DNA from: Candolleomyces eurysporus
Taxonomy: Eukaryota > Basidiomycota > Agaricomycetes > Agaricales > Psathyrellaceae
NCBI GenBank assembly: GCA_027579435.1
Contig: JANBPK010001744.1
Location: 1 to 12,830, forward strand
Direction: 5' to 3'
DNA: 12,830 bases
Every line of letters starts with the position of its first letter. Within the stretch, counting starts at the first letter, position 1. Made by a program: the position numbers and the translations under genes. Shown here piece by piece: positions 1 through 8,298 of this stretch. The notes beneath the pieces are model-generated. The model made no database searches. It had not been told where the DNA came from and worked only from the letters and a program-made list of their open reading frames with translations.

Positions 1-73
1 AATACGGAGAAAAATAAAGAGCTAGTATACGGAAGAAACAGAGTAAAAGGTTGTGGGATGCGTACGTGTTCGT

Positions 74-2082
74 TCATGGGAGTAGAAGTTCAATAGGATC
101 CAATCCTGCTACCTCAATGCCTTTGACAGGAACGTACCTGGGGGACCCGTTCATCCTACGTTCGACGAATAGTCCAAAAAGGAAGAATCGAGGTCTTGGC
201 TTATCTGCGATGGCGAAGGCGGCCAGTTTGTATCCCCTTCCTTTATCCAGCAGGTTGAGCATCCTCGACAGTTGAGACGGAGTGGCCACTTTCTTGATGC
301 TCTCCCGGAGCTTGTCGATGGGAATGAACGCATGATAGGACTGGATCGGGCCTATATTGTATAGGTAAAACGTGGCATCGCCTGTATCGGGTCCGCTTTG
401 TGGGCGACCAATGAGAGGGTGAATAGCGGTCTCTGGGTACAACCGAATTTGAAGCAACAGGAACGACAGAACGTGAAGCATGTAGATTTTGGTCTCTTGC
501 TTTGCTCTCGCTGACGAGGCGATGTGAGTAGGGTGTATGACGCGTGAACATATATAGTTGATGGGCGTCTCACCTGGCGGAATGAATCCCGACCTGTACA
601 TCCTGCAGTCGCTGTTGTGTCCCCCGTCCCAAGCGGCTTTCTTGCAAACCTCGCTGCAATATGTAGCCTGTCCACAGCCGTCGCACTCTGTGGGAGGGGC
701 GTTATCGATATAACACTGAACAACTCGCGTCGTCAATAGCAGTGTTACCGGATAGTTCAGCTAACTCACCTCTAAATTGTCGCATAGGCCGCCTTTAGAA
801 TACTCCGTAAACTGCGTATACCCCTTCATAAAAATGGACACAGTCGATCCTATACAGCTCCATTCTCCCTGAGATTCCGGCACCGCTGACTCTGAGACGC
901 ATGGAGGCATCTCCGAAATGGCCTTCATCATGCACGGCGCGGTTTTGTAGTGCAGTAGGCATCCGACTAGAAAATTGAGGTAGGCCCAGGTTTTGATATA
1001 AGAGGCATCGTCGCACGACGGGTCGGTATAGAGAATAACGTCTCGGATGGGCGATAGGATACCAGATTTGATGAGCCTTCTCGTCCTCCTTAGGTAGATA
1101 GTATCTGCCGGCTGCGTCGTAGTATACGCTATTCCCTGCACGAAGGTTGCTGCCATTGCTAAGAATCGGCCGTCGACCATGCTATGTTTTGAGAGTATCG
1201 CCAAATNAGTCGATGGGGAAATCGCTGTCGAATACGAGCCTCGCGACTGGTTTGCTGGTTTCCGCGAACGCCACCATGATGTCAGCCAGTCCCATGGCGT
1301 CGTCTATGGTGCCTCCTCGAGCCTTCCTCAGCATATGCCCTCTCCCCTCTAGCCAGGATACAGCTAACATCCATCTGGTTCCGTTCTCACCGGAACAGTA
1401 TCGGAAAAGGTGGGATCGTGCCTGGTGGTCCTCCACCATCATCCGCAGACAGATAGTGCCCAATATTCCAGCCACCTTCCAGTCGTGTTTCCTCCAGTGT
1501 TCGGGGCCGCTTGGCGAATTCGCCCACGTCCACACCTTGAACGCCACTGCTGCCAGAACTGGAGGGGCTACGGCCGACTCATGGACCAACGATGGAAAGT
1601 GGGAATACAGACGGATGACGATGGAACCAGCGATCGACGACGCCATGGTGTCGGGGTTGGGATCGGTCGGGAAGTAGTAACCGTTGTAATCGAGGCTGGT
1701 TTCGATCACCTCTAAGAGCGATTCAGTGTCTTCGGTTGCAGTAGGACTTGCCGCCAGCGCTAGGCCGATAGTATCGCCTGGCAACAACCCTAGTAGATGC
1801 AACGCCCTGCCCAGTACAGGGAGGTGATCGAGGTTGGAGCGAGATTCCGGGTCGATCGACATCTTGATCAACGCGTGAGCTGCCCTCCTCCTTTGTATGG
1901 TGAGGTCTTGCTGAGACCAGTCGACCGTCGTAAGCTTGCTCCATGTTTCCATGCCTTCTATGGCCGCTCCTTCGATAGCGTCTACCAGCTGCAACGTATA
2001 ACTTCAGTCGCGTACGAGCGATGATAAAAGGCGGAGATTTCACCTTGCGTACGTCATGTGCAGCGGATGAGACTGTCGGCAT
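74..2082 (-). CDS. MYND-type zinc-finger protein, copy A (611 aa, four exons)
   Basis: Exons on the minus strand are 2044-2082, 770-1988, 574-715 and 74-510. Introns are 55, 54 and 63 bp, in phases 0, 0 and 1, with GTGAAA, GTGAGT and GTGAGA donors and CAG acceptors. The ATG at 2082 is chosen because a 13-codon first exon matches the 12-codon first exon of the paralogue at 3175-5212. Residues 14 to about 410 are a long, probably helical region with no domain I recognise. Residues 415-456 form a MYND finger: C415, C420, C430, C433, C439, C443, H452, C456. About 155 residues follow, ending in a VKGIEVAGLD motif shared with the paralogue. MYND fingers in general bind proline-rich partner peptides; the partner and cellular role here are unknown. 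The N at 1207 breaks the frame: exon 2 is 1219 nt with it and 1218 nt without it. Removing it joins PID-Y-LAILS, which aligns with PHD-C-LSLLS in the paralogue. Confidence 0.9.
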
Positions 2083-2339
2083 CTCCGCAGATCGAAGACC
2101 AGGGTGGAGTTAAACAGTAAGGTTATGGCTGAGACGGGGCCGCGTCTGGGTAATGCGCGATCGATTCCGAGTTCGAAATAGAGGATCTGTTTGGTATCGC
2201 TCTACGGGCGAAGGGACAAGAGGAATTGACTGTTGTTTGAGAGTCGGAATACGACCCACGTCCGAGCCTCTTATACCGGCCTAACTGCCTGACGCTAATA
2301 CGGCCTTTTAGACCGCGAGATCACCCATCTCGTTTTCCG

Positions 2340-2345
2340 TTTATA
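2340..2345 (-). promoter_or_regulatory. TATA-box candidate for MYND copy A
   Basis: Read on the minus strand this is TATAAA, about 257 bp before the ATG at 2082. It sits directly beside the TGAGTCA at 2346-2352. A six-base match in a region this size is weak evidence. Confidence 0.25.
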
Positions 2346-2851
2346 TGAGTCACATTCCGTTTAAGGAGATCCGGGCCTGGATGGGTGCACGCAGTTGGTA
2401 CGTTAGACTGAATCGAGTACGAAATGAATCCTCTCGCCTATGTCTGTGAACCGTTCATACTGAGTATATGGACCTTTGTTTTCATCTCTTTTGCGCGGCA
2501 TACTCGACGTATCATGCCCCTAAATAAGACACAGAAAATAAAAACATGGTGGGTTCTGGAACTGCACACGGCGTCCTATCCATAGATCCGCTGGAAGGGG
2601 TACGGGGAAGGGGAGACGAATGCCCGGGCCGGTCGTCTCGCCATTTTGGTCTTGACGGACCGGACTTAACAAGATCATTTCGGACCGCTCCAAACATATA
2701 TCTGCCGGGCCGGTTACAGCGTTGACTGTGCCTCGATAGCACCGTTCGGCTTGTCTACTGTGCAATTCTTGCTACTACTCGTACCGCCACCGACTCGATG
2801 TAACGGTACACAAGCATCGAGGTACGTCGACGGACGTGCGTTCCTCAAGGC

Positions 2852-2859
2852 TATAAATA
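2852..2859 (+). promoter_or_regulatory. TATA-box candidate for MYND copy B
   Basis: TATAAATA lies 315 bp before the ATG at 3175, inside the divergent promoter. It is a good consensus match. The distance would imply a 5' leader of nearly 300 nt, which is long but possible. No transcript data are available to confirm it. Confidence 0.4.
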
Positions 2860-2989
2860 TCCGAAAAGGCACGTACAATTAATGCACCAACCACTTCTAC
2901 ATTTCGTCTAAGCTAGCGTTTTACCCTTCGTACACATCAAGCTGTCCCGCTAGTACCTCGTCTTCACAAACTACAGACCGCAATTTATT

Positions 2990-3174
2990 TTTATTTCTTG
3001 TTTATTTGGCACCTTTCATCTATTTCACCCTTCCCCCCCGTCTTTTACTCTCTCAGTTATTCTGTCCTGATTTTCGTTCGTTTCCCTGTTTTTGTTCAGT
3101 TTTGAGCCCGTTCTCCACTGCCCGACCTNCCCACCATTCCCTCCTCTCTCCCAAGTCTACCTTTGCTCCTATCG
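2990..3174 (+). promoter_or_regulatory. Pyrimidine-rich leader of MYND copy B
   Basis: The 185 bases before the ATG at 3175 are strongly enriched in C and T, with runs of T, TTTC and CCCCCCC and few purines. CT-rich tracts just upstream of start codons are a known core-promoter feature of many filamentous fungal genes. The other MYND gene has no such tract before its ATG. An N lies inside the tract at 3129. Confidence 0.5.
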
Positions 3175-5212
3175 ATGTCCTTGCCTCATACACCTGATCA
3201 AGCTGCTGAGGTATGTCATACATACGTCCTATTACACGTTTCCCGCTGACCTATTTTTTTTTNAAAAACCGGGTGCCAGCTGGCAAACACCATTCAGGAC
3301 ATAACGCTCGCTTCGACCCCTGTCTTGTCCGCCTTGATGGGGTTCGACTGGAAGCTGCCCGAGCTTTCAAATACGAGCAGGGTTGTTTCGTCCCAACTCC
3401 TTAAATACGTCTTCAAGCTGGTACTAGGGACGAACGTCGAGCAGATGACTTTAACCGGCCTCGCCTTGCAACTATTCGCGTTGCAGCCTACCAGTATCAC
3501 ATGCGAACTCATCGAGCGACGACCCAGAGCTGTTCGCGATATGGAAAAGTTGCTCTCCGTCCTCGAACTTTGCCTCGACCATAGCCGATCCTTCTTCCAT
3601 GCCAGAGCCAATCCGTCGACGCTGGCCTGCCTCACTTCGAGCGCCATTGCTGTCGGCCTGTTCTCCTCCAACCCCGCCCTTTTCCATAGTCACGCGAACA
3701 TGAGGACGTTCGCCTCCATCACCTTCAAGATCTGGATCTGGGCGGATTCGCCGAGGGGCGACCCGCACTGGCGAACCTATCCCTGGGTCACGGTCGGTAG
3801 AACCGGCCTCACTACTCTCCAACTCGTGCTGAACGATAGTTCCAGCAGGCAGTACTTTTTTAGTTACTGCACTGGAGACGGAGGTTTAAGGTGGACGATA
3901 GCATCGGCTTGGTTGATTGGCCGCGGGATGATGTTGTCCGGATGCACCTCCCCCCACATCGACGACGTCGCTGGAATCGTCAACGTCATGAACATTTTTA
4001 CCGACCTCTCCGGTTCCGCCGCACAGATAATTCTGGAAGGGAGGCTACCCCACGACTGTCTGAGCCTGTTGTCTAGGGTATCTTCCATCCAGGAAGACTA
4101 CCTGGCGTCGGCAGCTAGCTTTATCCAAACCCTAGGTCGTAGCATTACCACCCCTGCGGACCCCGCCTACATGAAGGCGACTCGCAAGCTTCTCCGCGCC
4201 GGAATTTTGTCGCCTTTGCGAGACGTTGCGCTTTACGTACCTCCTAGGGACGCCGATGAAGCGGTGGTTAGGACTTGGGAATACCTTCAGTTCATCATCA
4301 GTTGTATGCTGGACTATAAGACGATCGCCCATCTGTCTAGAGCGTTCACCGCCCTCCAAGCCGTCGACGAAGCTAAAGCTACACCAGGTCCCTACAGTCT
4401 GTGGAAGCACATCATCAGCACAGTTCGGCTGTTTGCCAAAGGGTATCTGCAGTTCATCGAGAGGGATCTCAAAGGGATATGCGACAATATGGAGGTGAGT
4501 GCACCGCCTTACTATACTCTGTTCTATGTTACTGTTGACGTATAGTGCTGACAATGCTTACAGTGCAATTCCGACGGCAAGAAGATAAGTTGTTGTTCAG
4601 TCTGCAAACGAGCAGTGTATTGCAGCGTAAGCTGTCAGGAGGCGGCATGGTATCGGGGACACGTAACTGATTGCCAGTTGTACGGAAGCGAACGCGTTTT
4701 CTCCCCAGGTGATGCATTTACCGACGTCTTAACGCGATTTCATACTGAGACGTCCATTTTTATTGCTGTTTGTTATTTTATTTACAGCGAGGACCACTGC
4801 TAAAACAAGAATATACCTACTCCACGTCCTGGGATATCTAATGATCGACGCCGAACGCAGCATGTCCGAATTTGCTACAGGATCGGACGTCGTCGACCAC
4901 GACGACACAGGTCGCGACGCGAGTCCGGTCTTCTATCTAGGTCCAAGTCAGTCGTCTAGAAAGGTCTTCTCCCGAAGAGCGTTGGTAGATTACGTCCAGC
5001 TACAACTAATGCCAATCGCCTTCGCAGAGATGTTATCGCTTACAGGGCCGGGTACCGGCTATAACCTGGCGGTGATGACGGTGATGGAGAACGAACGAGA
5101 CTCTTTCCACGTCTGCGGGGTCTTTCTACCCGGATGTAACGGAGACGAGAAGTTCTACCTTCCTGTCAAGGGCATGGAAGTATCTGGGTTGGATGGCTTC
5201 TTTACTCGCTGA
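3175..5212 (+). CDS. MYND-type zinc-finger protein, copy B (600 aa, four exons)
   Basis: Exons are 3175-3210, 3298-4494, 4564-4708 and 4788-5212. Introns are 87, 69 and 79 bp, in phases 0, 0 and 1, with GTATGT, GTGAGT and GTGATG donors. Intron 2 has a CTGAC branch-point match 13-17 nt before its acceptor. The ATG at 3175 lies after a pyrimidine-rich leader; without this small exon the main exon has no ATG until 3337. Residues 13 to about 400 are an uncharacterised, mainly helical region. The finger ligands are C407, C412, C422, C425, C431, C435, H444 and C448, spaced C-x4-C-x9-C-x2-C-x5-C-x3-C-x8-H-x3-C, exactly as in copy A. The tail ends with VKGMEVSGLD and a short unique end. In the block before the finger roughly half the residues match copy A (for example GILSPLRDVALY against GILSPIRDVILY). 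The two genes are an inverted duplicate pair transcribed away from each other. Binding partner unknown. Confidence 0.92.
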
Positions 5213-5387
5213 AGTACGATCTCATAAGGTGGAGTCAAATGACTATCGTTCAGGCTTCACCCCTCATTTTATTTTTTTCGTCTTCGTTTTTGTTCGCTGA
5301 AAATACGAGTTCGTAAGGTGGAGTCAAATGGACTATCATACAGGCTCTACCTCTCGTTTCATTTTAGGCTTTGTTTTTATTTTTGTT
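5207..5387 (+). repeat. Diverged tandem duplication with two RNA hairpins, 3' flank of MYND copy B
   Basis: Two adjacent units, about 5207-5294 and 5295-5387, share their order of motifs: CGCTGA at the start, AAGGTGGAGTCAAATG in the middle, CAGGCT, a CACC or TACC, then a T-rich end closing in TTTTTGTT. The first unit begins on the last sense codon and stop codon of the gene (CGC TGA). In each unit GGTGGAGTC (5228-5236; 5317-5325) can pair over nine positions with GGCTTCACC (5253-5261) or GGCTCTACC (5343-5351), using two G-U pairs each. Loops are 16 and 17 nt. The arms pair only as plus-strand RNA, because the wobbles would be A-C mismatches in the complementary transcript. Confidence 0.75.
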
Positions 5388-6715
5388 TTCGTTTCCTTTC
5401 CGTCCCGCCCGCCGTACCCTTATCCCGTTTCATCCACGTTTTTGTTTCGTTTTTGATCCTTTAGTAACCGGTGCTATACTCTACGTGCATCCTTTTCTTT
5501 TTAACGAGACTAGTCGTAGCTATCACTGACCTGTACACAAGCCTGTATCTTACGCTCTTCCTTTCCTTCATAATATCCATTATAATATCTATCTTTGCGT
5601 TTCGGGGCTCCTCATAATATTTGACGCCGCACTTCGCGTCCACTCTGACGTTACGCCTGCTATTGTGGTATTAACTTTGTTTGTTTTTTTTCCCCTTTTC
5701 NTTTTCNTTTTTTTTTTTTAGGNTTTTTTCGCTTCTTCAATTCGCTCGATATATTTGCTTTCTCTTGTCTTCCTTCCTCGCGCAGCCTTGTAATCTAAGA
5801 GTGCTTCGATCGAGAGCAAAGAGCTGCTGAAGGTATGAGGAACACTGATGGCATCATTGATTCCGCCACTTTATGTCGATTGACTCAGTACGCTGCCCTG
5901 CTTGATAACAAGACGTTCACAAGGTGGATCCGAGCGTGTATCAAGGGCGCCAAATGAGGGCAACTACTGAGCATGCGGAAGTCCACGTCTTTACCCCTAC
6001 TTGCTAGGCATTTCATACTGCAAATACGCATTCCTTCGCGTTNGGGGGAAAGCATGTTAAACCTACCAAGATCGGTCATGAATACATGCTGAATCCGGGC
6101 AGAATATTTCAAACCAGGTTAATTTGTCATCTTCAGGTCGGTCGTCGCCCGCCTCGTACTCACAGCTCCCGGCACGGCTAAGTACAAACAAACCTTCAGT
6201 CAGAAGGGCAAGCCCGTGTCGCTAAGATGAGTGACTCAAAATCTGGTTGGATCACTCATGGTGGCCGCGTTTCCTCGAGGCAGGGACAATACAATGGTCG
6301 AAGAGCACTTCCCTGACGAACGCAGAGCAACAGGTGACATTGGCCTGACGCTGGGAGTCCGTGCATAACTAGGGCGAAATCGTCAGATGCGCGGGATGAA
6401 GCAGCTTTGATACGTTTTACGTCTCGATTAGAAGAATGCTAGCCCCTGAGATATACGAGCTGCGACAACCGCGTCGGGACTAAGAAGGGTAGCATGCGCA
6501 CGTCCAAAGCCGTGCTCACTGCCATCAACAGAACCTATATTATGCCCCGCACGTGATACAAGTCCAAGAGGTGGATGCTAGTAGGACGCCCTGTATAAAG
6601 AGGAGTCACGAAGTCGAGGAGGATACGAGCGGTGTTGGAAGAGGGGAAGATGTCCGCTCTACATCAGGCGGTAAATCACGTCAACTCGACCTGTGTGGTG
6701 ACAATCATACACAAC
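5388..6715. other. Intergenic stretch without a convincing gene
   Basis: After the hairpin repeat comes AT-rich sequence, including a T-rich tract at about 5676-5730 with three Ns (5701, 5707, 5723). From about 5750 to 6715 base composition is balanced and all frames are broken often. The best plus-strand candidate is a 39-codon open frame starting at ATG 5836, protein-like but unsupported by any family or splice partner I could find. A 75-codon minus frame (5885-6112) contains an N and has no recognisable features. This could be a decayed gene or plain spacer. Confidence 0.5.
5676..5730. repeat. T-rich low-complexity tract
   Basis: Runs of T broken by CCCC and by three Ns (5701, 5707, 5723). 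The Ns suggest that run lengths here are not reliably resolved. I see no coding or RNA-gene potential. Confidence 0.8.
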
Positions 6716-6893
6716 AAAGGAAATAGAAAACTAAAAAATAAGCTCTTAATAACGATAATTTATAAATAATAGAGAGCTACAGGAGAAGGGGGAAACNAAA
6801 AAAGAAGAAAATAATCTAAAATAAAAGATGAAGNAAAGAGAAAAAATAAAATNAAAAAAAGGAAAGGAAAAAAAAAAACAAAAAAAAAACTCT
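6716..6893. repeat. A-rich low-complexity tract
   Basis: About 180 bp dominated by A with some G, with Ns at 6797, 6834 and 6853 and another just after the tract at 6898. It includes a TATAAATA at 6761-6768 and a short inverted pair, AGCTCT / AGAGCT, around it. It lies 300-475 bp before the GATA gene, so it may be part of that promoter or only low-complexity spacer. Confidence 0.75.
6761..6768 (+). promoter_or_regulatory. TATA-like sequence upstream of the GATA gene
   Basis: TATAAATA lies 430 bp before the ATG at 7191. It is the same octamer as in the MYND copy B promoter. It sits in A-rich sequence where such words are common, so the call is weak. Confidence 0.2.
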
Positions 6894-7190
6894 CCCCNTT
6901 TCCGCAGCAGGTGCAATGTTTACCATACATATAACTACAAACACGACCAAAATATTATACAATTCGGCCCATGAACATTCAATATTAGTCCCGCTAGGCA
7001 CCGAATTTGATTCGATACGTCTACCTCTTTTGGGACTGGTCCAGTATGCTTGGAACCCAGCTCCGTTCCCGTGGACATTCGCCCTCACATGGAATCCTAA
7101 AAGCGTCGTGCAACCGGCATTCGTGCGTTCAGCTTGCATCTTCCGACCGTCTCTCAACCTGCCGCAGCTCTTTCACGGGTGTCGTCGACC

Positions 7191-8087
7191 ATGGAACTAA
7201 GGAAGTCCATCGACTTTGTCGAGCTGCCTCTTTACACGTCGTCTGCCAAAAAGGGCGTTATACGTCCAGATCCGTTCGAAAATTCCTCATTGTTCAATAC
7301 CACGTCCTGCTGCAGCACTTATGCTCATGAAACGAGGCAAGCACCGGCAATAGGCATCCCTGCACGGCTGACAGATTCTTATTCCATGTCTGTTTTCAGC
7401 GAATCGTTTAGAGGTCGAGGAGCACTACAGACCGGGGTGAAACAGATAGAACCTGGAGGGTCCTCCCAGAAGCGGGAAGATACCGTACTCCCTTCACTGT
7501 CGGCATACATGCTGGGACTAGAAAATGGGACGTACAAAGGTAAGCAAAATACGGTTAATGCTAAGGGCAGGCCCAGTCGGTTGACCTGAGGCAAATACTC
7601 TATCATTAGCCGCCATTGCTGACGACTGTACTCTGCCCAAGTTGCGGATATCCGATCGTCCTGCCGATAGGTCTAGCACCACAGACACATATTCTCTGGG
7701 CCGTTTGCAAATGCTGAGGCGTCCCAGTAGGACCGGAGTCGACACCCGTTCGCCGAATGTTCCGTCTTCGTCCACCCCGAATTCTCAGACGCCGAAAATA
7801 GGGGATAAGGTGGACGAAAACGGCCGTACCGATCGTCTCCTCCGTGTATGCAGCAACTGCTTCACCACCGAAACGAGACAGTGGAGATATGGACCTGGCC
7901 GTTATTTTCTCTGTGGGCCCTGCGGCTATTACTATTGTAAGGTGCGCAATCCCTTGGGGTAACTGCTCGAACATAAATTTAACGAGTCTGTCAGAATGGT
8001 CGCATCCGGCCCGTGAGCTTCTGCCACATCTGCTACCTGCGGAAGGGGTACGACAGAGGTTTCGGTCGAATCGTATGTAAAAAGTAA
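7191..8087 (+). CDS. Small GATA-type zinc-finger protein (257 aa, three exons)
   Basis: Exons are 7191-7539, 7610-7941 and 7995-8087, with introns of 70 bp (GTAAGC, phase 1) and 53 bp (GTGCGC, phase 0). The ATG at 7191 has a strong context (GACCATGG); the frame stays open upstream to 7134 without another ATG. Residues 1-195 are low in recognisable structure and rich in Ser, Thr, Pro and Arg. Residues 197-221 are a GATA finger: C197-x2-C200-x17-C218-x2-C221, with TETRQWRYGP in the loop. After splicing the tail reads CKNGRIRPVS, matching the basic tail that follows GATA fingers; unspliced, the frame stops soon after the finger. GATA factors bind (A/T)GATA(A/G) DNA in the nucleus; the targets are unknown here. 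Unusual: the second knuckle is CGPC rather than the common CNAC, and an extra C237-x2-C240 pair follows. The C-terminus may continue by a further splice to 8297. Confidence 0.78.
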
Positions 8088-8292
8088 GCGTTAAATATCG
8101 TTCGGTTGTCTCAGCTGTTCATGATCGACACCGTATCGACCTCGGCAGCTGCTCTCTCATTTATTGACACAGGCGAGTAGGCGCCTCCAGTTTTCGTAGA
8201 CTATTGCTACCTCGCATCGAAAGTGCCACCCGCTCTTATGCATCAGCTGCTGACGCTGGCTACCTGGGAACACCCGCAACTCCTGTGCCATG

Positions 8293-8298
8293 AATAAA
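8293..8298 (+). terminator. Polyadenylation-signal candidate of the GATA gene
   Basis: AATAAA lies about 205 bp after the TAA at 8085-8087 and overlaps the stop codon of the alternative longer model. Fungal polyadenylation signals are loosely defined, so this is only suggestive. Confidence 0.3.

Larger units (their letters stand above)
2083..3174. promoter_or_regulatory. Divergent intergenic region between the two MYND genes
   Basis: This 1092-bp stretch separates the two start codons and must hold both promoters. I see no credible gene in it; two short minus-strand frames near 2512-2765 resemble no family. Visible elements are TATA-like sequences for each side, a TGAGTCA at 2346-2352 (the AP-1/Gcn4-type core), a CGG-N9-CCG inverted pair near 2301-2315 of the kind Zn2Cys6 factors bind, and two copies of CCGGGCCGGT near 2624 and 2704. 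Sites this short occur by chance, so only the overall promoter assignment is firm. Confidence 0.6.

Noticed and set aside
2301..2352. CGG-N9-CCG and TGAGTCA as specific transcription-factor sites
   Set aside because: Other TGACTCA words occur at about 5881, 6232 and 12039, including within coding sequence, so single matches carry little weight; kept only as a note in the promoter entry.
5885..6112. 75-codon minus frame in the 5.8-6.7 kb spacer
   Set aside because: Contains an N, has no splice partners and resembles no family.
5676..6893. T-rich tract followed about 1 kb later by an A-rich tract, as might flank an inserted element
   Set aside because: No terminal inverted repeats, target-site duplication or transposase-like frame could be found; simple low-complexity sequence is the plainer reading.
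6916..7200. 94-codon plus frame starting with ATG just before the GATA gene
   Set aside because: It overlaps the GATA start codon in another frame, has no recognisable features and lies in the likely promoter and leader.
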